From Flavobacteriales bacterium UBA3364 (lineage in GTDB: Bacteria; Bacteroidota; Bacteroidia; Flavobacteriales_F; PHOS-HE28): 64,000 nucleotides of DNA. Below the pieces are notes generated by a model that made no database searches, was not told the DNA's origin, and worked only from the letters and a program-made list of their open reading frames with translations. The stretch spans positions 9,060 through 73,059 of the forward strand of contig DEQO01000115.1 in NCBI GenBank assembly GCA_002360495.1, in the 5' to 3' direction. Shown here in pieces: positions 37,919-44,381 of this stretch. The number at the start of each line of letters is the position of its first letter. The stretch's first letter is position 1. Both the position numbers and the translations under genes were made by a program.

Positions 37919-38255
37919 TGGTTCGTTCTTCGGCGGTCACTTCCTTTTCCTCGACGGGCGACACTTCATTCTCTGCGCTGCCCAACGCCTCCTTCAAGCA
38001 TTCCTCCTCGTTGCTGTGCGGCTTGTCCCGGCTTTTGTGCCAATACGCCTGGTGCACCAGCCAATTCGCAGGAACCTCCTTGCCGTCGACCAGCTTCACC
38101 GCGTAAGGCGACAGGTCGTTCGCCCAATGGTCTTCCCGCCAGATGCGGGTGGTGCTTTCGCCCACGGGTACCACCGCGCATAGCGTCACGATCCGGTGAC
38201 CGGTCTCCTTGTCCACTTTGGGTGGGAGGCGTTTCCAGATCAGTTCGCTGTCCAT
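37896..38255 (-). CDS. hypothetical protein, 119 aa
   Basis: Beta-rich start (LIWKRLPPKVDKETGHRIVT then GESTTRIWREDHWANDL) with an acidic tail (VSPVEEKEVTAEERTNEDQ). Four bp from the upstream gene. Unrecognised. Confidence 0.5.
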   Translation of the reverse strand: MDSELIWKRLPPKVDKETGHRIVTLCAVVPVGESTTRIWREDHWANDLSPYAVKLVDGKEVPANWLVHQAYWHKSRDKPHSNEEECLKEALGSAENEVSPVEEKEVTAEERTNEDQHHQ

Positions 38256-38258
38256 CGG

Positions 38259-38945
38259 TCACCGCGTTTGCCACCAGTTCTTGCTCACCGGCTTCTGGCA
38301 GGCCAGCATCTGCTCGTCCGTCAATCGCGTCACCTTGGCGATGCGCATGCTGCTGAGCACGTTCATCAGTTCGCCCAGGGTATAATCGAGCGCATCCACC
38401 ACGTGGTCACGTTGTGGAGCGGGCAGCCAGCCGCTGCACCAGCGCTCGTCGCTTTCCATTTTCCCGCGCAGGTACACGCGGCAGTTGCCGTACTCGCTCA
38501 GGCAGATCGCCACCCGATTGTTGATGTGCAGCAGGCCGGCAGGGATCCGCGCGAACGGATGCAGGTCGTACACGGCCAGGTCGCTAAGGCGGGAGAGTGG
38601 GGTGGCCGCATCCTGCTGGCGCTTCTCCTCGGCCATCATGTGATCGATCTCCTCATACAAGGCCTCCTCGTTCACCGGATGCGGGAAGCTGCTGGCGTTC
38701 ATCACGCGCGCCGTCTCGCGCCACTTCTCCCCGTGGTACGCGCGGATCTTCGCGCGATCGACCTGCACCACCTCCGGCGCATTGGGCAGCGGCGTCATGT
38801 CCTTCAGGAAGTCCTGGCACGCCGTCACCATCAGGTTGTTCAGCCGCACGCGTTCGCGCTGCAGCTCAGCGGGATCGTGCTCGCGCTTGACATCGGTTTC
38901 CACTACACTCACCGGCTTGCCGCCGGCATCAAGGATCTCTGGCAT
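38259..38945 (-). CDS. hypothetical protein, 228 aa
   Basis: Alpha/beta protein: helical first third (REHDPAELQRERVRLNNLMV), a middle region with ALYEEIDHMMAEEKRQQ, and RIPAGLLHINNRVAICLSEY / CRVYLRGKMESDERWCSGW further on. Ends QKPVSKNWWQTR. No known family. Three bp from the upstream gene. Confidence 0.5.
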   Translation of the reverse strand: MPEILDAGGKPVSVVETDVKREHDPAELQRERVRLNNLMVTACQDFLKDMTPLPNAPEVVQVDRAKIRAYHGEKWRETARVMNASSFPHPVNEEALYEEIDHMMAEEKRQQDAATPLSRLSDLAVYDLHPFARIPAGLLHINNRVAICLSEYGNCRVYLRGKMESDERWCSGWLPAPQRDHVVDALDYTLGELMNVLSSMRIAKVTRLTDEQMLACQKPVSKNWWQTR

Positions 38946-38947
38946 CG

Positions 38948-39202
38948 TTAGTCGTTATTCAGGTTCGTTCCGTTCAGGGGGATGCACGCGACCTGCGGCA
39001 ACCAGAAAGCCTCGGGGTATTCAGAGAACAACACCAGGCACCACGCCACATCGTTCCGGTCCTCGTGGCTGCCTTCTACTGTGCCTTCCTTCCCTGCCAG
39101 TGTCGCCAGGTGCTCGGCCTCGCTCACCGCCATGCCTGTCCGCACCAGCTCCTCGAACAACGATGAGCTGATGCGGACCGAGCTATGTGGTTTCAAGGGC
39201 AT
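38948..39202 (-). CDS. hypothetical protein, 84 aa
   Basis: Short protein with helix (SSLFEELVRTGMAVSEAEHL) and acidic/aromatic C-terminal part (AWCLVLFSEYPEAFWLPQVA). Unrecognised. Confidence 0.5.
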   Translation of the reverse strand: MPLKPHSSVRISSSLFEELVRTGMAVSEAEHLATLAGKEGTVEGSHEDRNDVAWCLVLFSEYPEAFWLPQVACIPLNGTNLNND

Positions 39203-39211
39203 GGGGCAGGA

Positions 39212-39487
39212 TCAGAGCTTGATATCACCCACGTTGCCGTGTATGACCATCAATGAGGCCTCGTTGTACACGCGGGATTCGGAGATGCTCTTGTCGCGAA
39301 CCGCGAGTTCCTCCGCGAGTGTTTTCCGCAGGGCACCGATCGCGAACGACAGCATCTTGGGGTGGATCTGTTCGCACATCTGCTTGGCCGTGGCCTGGCC
39401 TGCGGCGATGGCCTGCTTCTCATCGGTGATCACGGCGCTCTTCGGTTTCGCTGTTGCTACCGGGGGTGTGGTCTTTTTGCGTGGCAT
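39212..39487 (-). CDS. hypothetical protein, 91 aa
   Basis: ATG at 39,487. Basic Thr/Lys-rich start (PRKKTTPPVATAKPKSA), then helix QATAKQMCEQIHPKMLSFAI and strands at the end (YNEASLMVIHGNVGDIKL). Six bp after the Acb2-like gene's stop. Unrecognised. Confidence 0.5.
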   Translation of the reverse strand: MPRKKTTPPVATAKPKSAVITDEKQAIAAGQATAKQMCEQIHPKMLSFAIGALRKTLAEELAVRDKSISESRVYNEASLMVIHGNVGDIKL

Positions 39488-39492
39488 GTTGA

Positions 39493-39921
39493 TCAAGCTT
39501 TTAGGTCTTGTGCTTCCACGGGCTTGGGCGCCGTAAGAGCTTTCACCAGCCACATGCATCCTTCCTCCAGTGCGGTGGCGGCAAGCGCGGCAACGCGTTT
39601 CACCTCGGGGTCCGGATGCTCACGCTTCACGCGCTCCGCCTCGTTGATCAGTTCAGCCACCTTGGCCTTGTTCTGGTACACCCCATCCTCGTTGCTCGGG
39701 TTGAAGTCGATGCGTAAGCGTTGTTCTCCGATGGTCTTGCTCATGGTCGTTGGGGTTTGTTGTGCGCTACTGGGCAGGATCACCACGAGTGCGTTATCCT
39801 CCGGCCTCCATTGCCAAGTGGTTCCTTGATACTGGAAGCGTTCCAGCCCGATCGTGTTCTTGTGTTCATTGTAGTAGTGATGGACGCTTCGGTACTGTTC
39901 CATGGTGATCGTGTTGTTCAT
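39493..39921 (-). CDS. Acb2/Tad1-like protein (putative cyclic-nucleotide sponge)
   Basis: 142 aa from ATG 39,921, or 83 aa from an in-frame ATG at 39,744. The C-terminal part follows the Acb2/Tad1 hairpin pattern: RLRIDFNPSNEDGVYQNKAK, helix AELINEAERVKREHP, then RVAALAATALEEGCMWLVKA, where A-A-T-x-L-E-x-x-x-M-W-x-V-K-A is the family signature. Acb2 and Tad1 proteins bind immune cyclic oligonucleotides and block CBASS or Thoeris. The 59 residues before the second ATG are extra. It lies just after the Ile tRNA gene. Function is predicted from the motif only. Confidence 0.65.
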   Translation of the reverse strand: MNNTITMEQYRSVHHYYNEHKNTIGLERFQYQGTTWQWRPEDNALVVILPSSAQQTPTTMSKTIGEQRLRIDFNPSNEDGVYQNKAKVAELINEAERVKREHPDPEVKRVAALAATALEEGCMWLVKALTAPKPVEAQDLKA

Positions 39922-39929
39922 TCTACCTG

Positions 39930-40002
39930 GTGCGCGACGTGGATTCGAACCACGAGCCTCTGGGTTATCGGTCCAGCGCTCGGCCATTTGAGCTTCCGCG
40001 CA
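39930..40002 (-). tRNA. tRNA-Ile-like (anticodon GAT), atypical
   Basis: The minus strand folds with acceptor TGCGCGG/TCGCGCA, D-stem GCTC/GAGC, anticodon loop CCGATAA giving GAT, and T-arm CGTGG-TTCGAAT-CCACG. CA follows the discriminator C; alternatively the 3' end reads A-CCA, implying a six-pair acceptor. Base 33 is C rather than T and the last anticodon-stem pair is A-C, so function is uncertain. Confidence 0.65.
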
Positions 40003-40060
40003 CTTACGACCGCCGTGCCGTCCCAAAACCTACCCTGTTCACGGCCGTGCGGTCTATGCC

Positions 40061-40252
40061 TTACTCCTCCTCCTCGCCGCCTTCTTCCTTGGTTTCACCT
40101 TCGGCAGCCGCCGTATCGGTACCGCTGGTTTCGGCGTCCCCACCCTCCGTTGCGGTTTCCGTTGCACCACCTTCGGCGGCGTTCTCTTCACCCTCTGCGC
40201 CCTCGGCCTTCTTGGTTCCGGGGTCCTCGGGTTTTCCGATCGTCTTGTTCAT
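40061..40252 (-). CDS. acidic low-complexity protein, 63 aa
   Basis: Begins NKTIGKPEDPGTKKAEGAEG and continues as Glu/Ala/Gly/Thr repeats to a polyglutamate end (GETKEEGGEEEE). Lies between the two tRNA genes. Strong negative charge is reminiscent of DNA-mimic proteins, but low complexity alone is weak evidence. Confidence 0.45.
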   Translation of the reverse strand: MNKTIGKPEDPGTKKAEGAEGEENAAEGGATETATEGGDAETSGTDTAAAEGETKEEGGEEEE

Positions 40253-40288
40253 CGTCGTTCGATTTGCCCTGACACGCGGGCCGCGTTG

Positions 40289-40361
40289 CACACCGTCCAG
40301 GATTCGAACCTGTGACCTGCAGTTTTGGAGACTGCTGCTCTACCAACTGAGCTACCGGCGT
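40289..40361 (-). tRNA. tRNA-Trp (anticodon CCA)
   Basis: Minus-strand cloverleaf: acceptor ACGCCGG/ACGGTGT, T8-A9, D-arm GCTCAGTTGGTAGAGC, anticodon arm GCAGT-CTCCAAA-ACTGC giving CCA, and T-arm around GGTTCGAATCC. Discriminator G. The last acceptor pair and one T-stem pair are mismatched. CCA is not encoded. Confidence 0.9.
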
Positions 40362-40477
40362 GTGTGGGAGGGATGAGTAGGCCGTTGTCCTCGTTACCGG
40401 CTTTCCCCAGGTCGCGGCTTTTGTCCGCATTTGCGTTGGACGTCCTGCCCCCTCCCCGCGTACCTCTTGGGTTCTCT

Positions 40478-41230
40478 TCAGCCCGTCGTGCTTAGCGTAG
40501 TGTGCAGGACATAGGGGCGCGGCATCCGCCGCGATCGCGTTCGATGGAACACATGCCGCACACGGTCGAACCAACCGCGTAGGATGCTGTTCACGTTACT
40601 TGCCAGGTGCGCACCGGTGTAGGGCGGCATATCCTCGGCCAGCAGTTCGTCCAGGTGCGTAGGTGCTTTCGTGGCATCGGCCACTTGCTCGCGGACAGCC
40701 GACTTCGCGTCTGCGATCACAGAATCCACGGTCGCACGATGCACCACTTCCAACTGTGGGGGCAGAACTTCCTTCTTCAGCAATTCCGCCATTTCATCGC
40801 AGAGCACGTTCAAGTGTTCGGCCGTCGTCAGTATGTCCAGTGACACCGCATGGCGATCGCGTGGGCCCAAGGGAACATCCACACGGCCAGAGATGTTGAT
40901 CGCATCGATCTCCTCTTCCATCTCGGGCGGGGAGAAGGGGAGGTCCTCCATCAGCACCATGGGCACGCGCATGAAGCGGCACAGGTTGCGCAGTTCCATC
41001 TGCTTTTCCGGGGAGCATTCGTGGTGGATCACGCAAAGCGCCTTCTCCATCAGCTCCAGCACGAGGTGGTGGTGCACGCGCTGGTCGCTAGGCGTGGTGT
41101 TCGCGTTGTGCCGATACTCTGGCATACCCAGATCGGCGAACGTGATAGCATCGTAATTGCGGGCCCGCAGGACAATGGCATCGTCCTGGGCGTTCTGGCT
41201 GGTGATGGGGGCGATGAGGACGAGGCGCAT
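40478..41230 (-). CDS. hypothetical SLOG/DUF4406-like protein, 250 aa
   Basis: Begins VLIAPITSQNAQDDAIVLRA, a Rossmann-like strand-loop-helix, and later has LVLELMEKALCVIHHECSPE and a strand MRVPMVLMEDLPF, similar to nucleotide-deoxyribosyltransferase or TIR-like folds but lacking clear catalytic signatures. The C-terminal 100 residues are helical and basic (WFDRVRHVFHRTRSRRM). Family assignment is tentative. Confidence 0.4.
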   Translation of the reverse strand: MRLVLIAPITSQNAQDDAIVLRARNYDAITFADLGMPEYRHNANTTPSDQRVHHHLVLELMEKALCVIHHECSPEKQMELRNLCRFMRVPMVLMEDLPFSPPEMEEEIDAINISGRVDVPLGPRDRHAVSLDILTTAEHLNVLCDEMAELLKKEVLPPQLEVVHRATVDSVIADAKSAVREQVADATKAPTHLDELLAEDMPPYTGAHLASNVNSILRGWFDRVRHVFHRTRSRRMPRPYVLHTTLSTTG

Positions 41231-41236
41231 GGTGGA

Positions 41237-41641
41237 TCAGTGTTGAAGGGCGGTACGGTGGGCTTCGCTTGGCGAGGCTCCCGCCTGCGCGGGAGCGATG
41301 GGTTTACCGGCCGCAGCGGGGTGCTGGGTGGGAGGCACAGCGCTCGCTGCGACCGGCTTGGTTTGCTGTTTTGCGAGATGATGCGTGAGCGGTACCGGAA
41401 CGAATCCGAGGTGTTTCGCAATGGCCTTTGCGTGCTCGATCAACTCATTGTGGCGCCGATAGTCATCGGGCAGTATCAGGCCCTTGCACTCGTTTTCGGT
41501 GAGGGCACGTACCACACGAGCCAACGTCGTGGTACTGCCGGCCGCGAGAACGAACACGTTCACGCGATGGGCGATGGCGCCCATGCGAACGCGATCCGCT
41601 TCGTATAGATCATCCAGGCGGGGTGTGAGGTACACGTACAT
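41237..41641 (-). CDS. nucleotide-binding-fold hypothetical protein with repeat-encoded tail
   Basis: 134 aa. Alternating strands and helices (MYVYLTPRLDDLYEADRVR, RVNVFVLAAGSTTTLARVVR, KGLILPDDYRRHNELIEHAK) suggest a small Rossmann-like domain. The last 30 residues (PIAPAQAGASPSEAHRT ...) are encoded by an inverted family A repeat, as for the family C tails. Function unknown. Confidence 0.5.
   Translation of the reverse strand: MYVYLTPRLDDLYEADRVRMGAIAHRVNVFVLAAGSTTTLARVVRALTENECKGLILPDDYRRHNELIEHAKAIAKHLGFVPVPLTHHLAKQQTKPVAASAVPPTQHPAAAGKPIAPAQAGASPSEAHRTALQH
41250..41300. repeat. palindromic repeat, family A copy 5 (inverted, diverged)
   Basis: GGGCGGTACGGTGGGCTTCG then GCTCCCGCCTGCGCGGGAGC: the reverse complement of the long form at 30,145 with several substitutions. 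It supplies the end of the 41,237-41,641 gene. Confidence 0.75.
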
Positions 41642-41928
41642 CACTCAGCGTGTTGCTCTTCGTGAAGTCCCAGGATGTGCGCCCGGGCGTAATCGCAGCT
41701 CTCGTGGGTGGCGTGCTCCGCATCACGGGCGGGTGTCCACGCGATCAGCACACCGAAGCGCTCATGTTCCACCATCCACAGGGGTTTCAGGCTGCGGATG
41801 TTGTCGACACTGAGGGTGAGCGCACCCACTTGTGCAGTGCGACGGTCGGGCCGTGCATCATCGCGGTCCCATGCAGAACGGTCCTTGCGTAGTGTTTGGA
41901 GCCGGTCGATCAGTGCTTGGTTGTCCAT
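41641..41928 (-). CDS. hypothetical protein, 95 aa
   Basis: Mixed helix (ALIDRLQTLRKDRSAWDRDD) and strands (LTLSVDNIRSLKPLWMVEHE, VLIAWTPARDAEHATH). The stop overlaps the next start by TGATG. Unrecognised. Confidence 0.5.
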   Translation of the reverse strand: MDNQALIDRLQTLRKDRSAWDRDDARPDRRTAQVGALTLSVDNIRSLKPLWMVEHERFGVLIAWTPARDAEHATHESCDYARAHILGLHEEQHAE

Positions 41929-41952
41929 TCTCGTACGTGTTGGGCGAAGCGT

Positions 41953-42096
41953 TCAGGCTTCGTGTTCAGGTTTCGGGACCGTGGTGGCCACACGTTTCGC
42001 GCAGATGTGGAACTTCTCCGCCGCCGGCGTCCACAGCTTTTCGCCGCAGACACACACCTTGTGCGGAACCTCGCGCCTCACTTTCTTCTGCTTCAT
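41953..42096 (-). CDS. small CxC-containing basic protein, 47 aa
   Basis: ATG 42,096 overlaps the upstream stop. KQKKVRREVPHKVCVCGEKL, then FHICAKRV: Cys-x-Cys plus a third Cys and His may bind zinc. Confidence 0.5.
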   Translation of the reverse strand: MKQKKVRREVPHKVCVCGEKLWTPAAEKFHICAKRVATTVPKPEHEA

Positions 42097-42518
42097 AGCG
42101 CGAAGAGGATGGCCTCCAGTTGTTGCACCTTGCTGCGACCGGCCGCGTTGCCGGGGATCACGCCACGGATGGCATGTTCATGGGCCGCCCACAACACCTT
42201 CACCGAAGTGGGGCTGGCGTAAGTAGGATGTTGCCGCAACCACGTCTCCAGCGGCACCAGCACCTGGTGCAGGAAGACAGGGTTCATGCGGCTCCACCCG
42301 TGTTGCATCATGCGGCGGCGTTGCTTCACGCCCCACTCCACGATCGCGCGTGCCTCTTGTGCCAGGGCCGCTACCTCCTCCGGCGTCCGCTTTTCAGACC
42401 AGCCAGTTGCACCTTTCTGGTCATGCGTCGCGGAGCCGGAAGAGACGTTGCGCACCCCACCCATCAAGCGCGCCGTCTCCTGAACAGAGCGGAACGGGGA
42501 GGGTTGGATGGGGCGCAT
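42093..42518 (-). CDS. hypothetical helical protein, 141 aa
   Basis: Helical and His/Arg-rich: TPEEVAALAQEARAIVEWGV, KQRRRMMQHGWSRMNPVFLH, then VLVPLETWLRQHPT. ATG 42,518 follows the upstream HTH gene by 5 bp. Second gene of the leftward operon. No known family. Confidence 0.5.
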   Translation of the reverse strand: MRPIQPSPFRSVQETARLMGGVRNVSSGSATHDQKGATGWSEKRTPEEVAALAQEARAIVEWGVKQRRRMMQHGWSRMNPVFLHQVLVPLETWLRQHPTYASPTSVKVLWAAHEHAIRGVIPGNAAGRSKVQQLEAILFAL

Positions 42519-42523
42519 GGCGG

Positions 42524-42799
42524 TCAAGCGTTCTTGGTGGCCGCAGCCCGGATCGCGGGTGCTTTCTTTTTGCCGCGAGCCCTGAGGCTCAAGTCATTAA
42601 GCTTCCGCTCATGTTCATCAGCGATGCGCATAAGCACCTTCAGCGCGACCTCGTTGGTGTACTTGCCCTTGAACAACTGGCTCAAGCCGGGCTGTGTCAT
42701 GGTAACTCCCTTGGCGGACAAGCGCTCCAGCGCGGTCTTCACGAACCCCCTCGGGAGTCGCTTGCGGAGGGCTTTCATATCGGTCTGCTTGAGGGGCAT
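42524..42799 (-). CDS. Cro/CI-like DNA-binding protein
   Basis: 91 aa. Helix-turn-helix in the phage repressor layout: VKTALERLSAKGVTMTQPGL followed by SQLFKGKYTNEVALKVLMRI, i.e. helix, turn at T-M-T-Q, recognition helix and a fourth helix. Basic Ala/Lys tail. Divergent from the gene at 42,966, it is the first leftward gene and probably the Cro-type early regulator of the block. Confidence 0.7.
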   Translation of the reverse strand: MPLKQTDMKALRKRLPRGFVKTALERLSAKGVTMTQPGLSQLFKGKYTNEVALKVLMRIADEHERKLNDLSLRARGKKKAPAIRAAATKNA

Positions 42800-42965
42800 C
42801 TTATGCGCTGCTTATATTTCGCTTATATTTCGACGCTGACAAACGTAAGCGTCAAGGCTTATGAAAGTGAGCCAAGGCATATAAATAGTAGCTAACACCT
42901 CATTGTTGAAAGCTTCTCAACACATACCGCCAGGGCACTTTTGGCGTGTGGTAAGCAGCTTCCAT
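42800..42965. promoter_or_regulatory. divergent operator/promoter region
   Basis: Holds a tandem direct repeat (CTTATATTTCG twice, 42,809-42,832), an inverted pair GACGCT/AGCGTC around a central ACAAACGTA, and a 17-bp near-palindrome GTTGAAAGCTTCTCAAC (about 42,905-42,921). On the minus strand CAAACGTA (42,840-42,847) reads TACGTTTG, matching the Bacteroidota -7 consensus TAnnTTTG and facing the Cro-like gene. No clear -33 TTG lies at the usual spacing. Confidence 0.6.
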
Positions 42966-43385
42966 ATGGGTGAGTTCGTGAAGGAGCTTCTTGAGAAGCG
43001 GCACATCAACGTGGCCTCGATGGGCAGCGCGATGGTGCCGTCGGTCAAGTCAGGCACGATCCAGAACTATTACAAGAGCGCTGTGATCAGCGATGATGTT
43101 CTGGATCGGATGACGCGTGCCTTGGGTTTCGATCTGCGTGGTATGGTACAGGATGAGCAGGCACGTCGTTCCGATGTGAAAGCAGAACTCCGCACCGCAG
43201 GATCGAACCAGGTGGCCGAAGAAGCCCCGCCTTATGTGCGTCGACCATCGGTCAGCACAACAGGAGGATCAGCGTACGAGATCGTACTCAAGATGGAGGA
43301 GTGGCCCGAGGACGTGCAGCTGCGCATCCTCAAGTTCCTCCAACAACAACCCAAGCGCGGAGTGAACTCTGCGACGGGATCCTAG
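42966..43385 (+). CDS. CI-like repressor, 139 aa
   Basis: The only rightward gene of the block. N-terminal region GEFVKELLEKRHINVASMGS, then AMVPSVKSGTIQNYYKSAVI and LDRMTRALGF form a helix-turn-helix-type domain. A linker rich in Arg/Glu and Pro follows, then a C-terminal stretch (PEDVQLRILKFLQQQPKRG). ATG 42,966 is preferred; a start at 42,903 would overlap the palindromic operator. Divergent layout with the Cro-like gene implies a lysogeny switch. Confidence 0.6.
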   Translation: MGEFVKELLEKRHINVASMGSAMVPSVKSGTIQNYYKSAVISDDVLDRMTRALGFDLRGMVQDEQARRSDVKAELRTAGSNQVAEEAPPYVRRPSVSTTGGSAYEIVLKMEEWPEDVQLRILKFLQQQPKRGVNSATGS

Positions 43386-43575
43386 AAGCGTGCATTCCAC
43401 CGGGCCGCACCGTTTGCGGGAATGCGTTTTGCGAAAAGTCCAGTATTGACGGGATAAAGCGAGCAATGCCCCGGGGCAATATCGGGGCAGTTGTGCTCAA
43501 ATCTCCACCAACACCGACCTTCTGCAACCCGCGTCAATGCTGAGAACGCATGTCAGAGGTGGCGAGTCGGATTGT

Positions 43576-43591
43576 CCCCCCCTCTCCGCCA
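43576..43591 (+). other. candidate attR: tRNA-Ser 3' end
   Basis: CCCCCCCTCTCCGCCA carries a tRNA-Ser-type acceptor 3' strand (CCTCTCC), discriminator G and encoded CCA, directly followed by a terminator. No matching tRNA-Ser body precedes it; the upstream 200 bp do not fold. This is what integration into a tRNA-Ser 3' end leaves at one junction. Confidence 0.5.
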
Positions 43592-43596
43592 GTATC

Positions 43597-43626
43597 GAAG
43601 CCGCCGAAAGGCGGCTTCTTTCGTTC
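43597..43626 (+). terminator. rho-independent terminator
   Basis: GAAGCCGCC-GAAA-GGCGGCTTC, a perfect 9-bp stem with a tetraloop, followed by TTTCGTTC. It follows the tRNA-Ser-like 3' end. Its 3' arm is shared with the larger palindrome at 43,615. Confidence 0.8.
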
Positions 43627-43671
43627 ATAACACCCCCGCGCTCGCGCGAAGGGGTGTATGAACGAAAGAAG
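43615..43671. repeat. large inverted repeat, about 21-bp arms
   Basis: CTTCTTTCGTTCATAACACC(CC) and its inverted partner ending GAACGAAAGAAG, one base different, around a CG-rich loop. It could terminate from either side, or be a mobile palindrome. It overlaps the terminator by four bases, so the two structures exclude each other. Apart from this and the terminator, nothing else is recognised in 43,386-43,858. Confidence 0.8.
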
Positions 43672-43858
43672 TGCATGGGCGCAGCACATGCGGCTTCGTT
43701 ACTGAAGCCCCCCAAAAAAGGATAGCGCGTTTCGCGCCATACTTCCACTCCGGTACCACCGCGAGTCGGCTTCATTCATGCATATCACGCATGGCCCGGA
43801 CCGAATTTCATTGCTGGTGGTCGGCGAAGCGACTTTTACCGTTCCTTTGCGCCCCGCT

Positions 43859-43932
43859 CGGGGCGTAGCGTAGCCCGGTATCGCGCCTGCTTTGGGAGCA
43901 GGAGGTCGTCAGTTCGAATCTGGCCGCCCCGA
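43859..43932 (+). tRNA. tRNA-Pro (anticodon TGG)
   Basis: Acceptor CGGGGCG/CGCCCCG, D-arm with GTAGC and AGCCCGG, anticodon arm CCTGC-TTTGGGA-GCAGG giving TGG, and T-arm GTCAG-TTCGAAT-CTGGC. 74 bases, CCA not encoded. Chromosomal side of the junction. Confidence 0.95.
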
Positions 43933-44085
43933 CGAATGGAAGAGGCCAGCATTACGCTGGCCTTTTTTCACTCCGACCTTGATCACGGACCGCAACGTTG
44001 AGCGGGTTGGCCGATCCGGCTTGCTCAACCAACGGGAAGGCCGATGGCGACCACGATCACGGTTTCTGCAACTTTGCACTCGATC

Positions 44086-44159
44086 GGTCCCGTAGCTCAG
44101 CTGGATAGAGCAGCAGCCTTCTAAGCTGCCGGTCGTTGGTTCGACTCCAACCGGGATCG
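44086..44159 (+). tRNA. tRNA-Arg (anticodon TCT)
   Basis: Acceptor GGTCCCG/CGGGATC with one G-T pair, D-stem GCTC/GAGC, anticodon loop CTTCTAA giving TCT, T-arm GTTGG-TTCGACT-CCAAC, discriminator G. 74 bases, CCA not encoded. The following 220 bases carry no recognisable gene. Confidence 0.95.
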
Positions 44160-44381
44160 CAGACGGGCTCGGTCATTCTGGTGCATAGTGGGTTATCCAC
44201 ATCCATTTCCGGCCCTACATCGGCCCTCGAAGGCCTTTCCGAAGGGGTCGTTCCGTTGAAATGACCCTCCATCGGGTCTGCTCACCGACTGGTCGAATTG
44301 TTCAATTCCTTCCGGCGTATGGTGCGTTCAAGTTCTTAGTGGGACGCGAATTTCGCGGCGTTTCCAATCCCTGCAAGGATC

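Noticed and set aside
40188..40574. Open frame of 128 aa across the tRNA-Trp gene
   Set aside because: Its middle is the translation of the tRNA and its flanks (typical QLVEQQSPKLQVTGSNPG pattern); not a protein gene.
40478..41230. Confident TIR or nucleoside deoxyribosyltransferase call
   Set aside because: A Rossmann-like start is visible but no catalytic Glu or family motifs could be assigned.
3034..41300. CRISPR array
   Set aside because: Repeats are single, widely spaced palindromes, not regularly spaced; no cas gene.
44193..44201. Perfect DnaA-box-like TTATCCACA downstream of tRNA-Arg
   Set aside because: Single copy without a cluster, AT-rich unwinding region or dnaA gene; probably chance.
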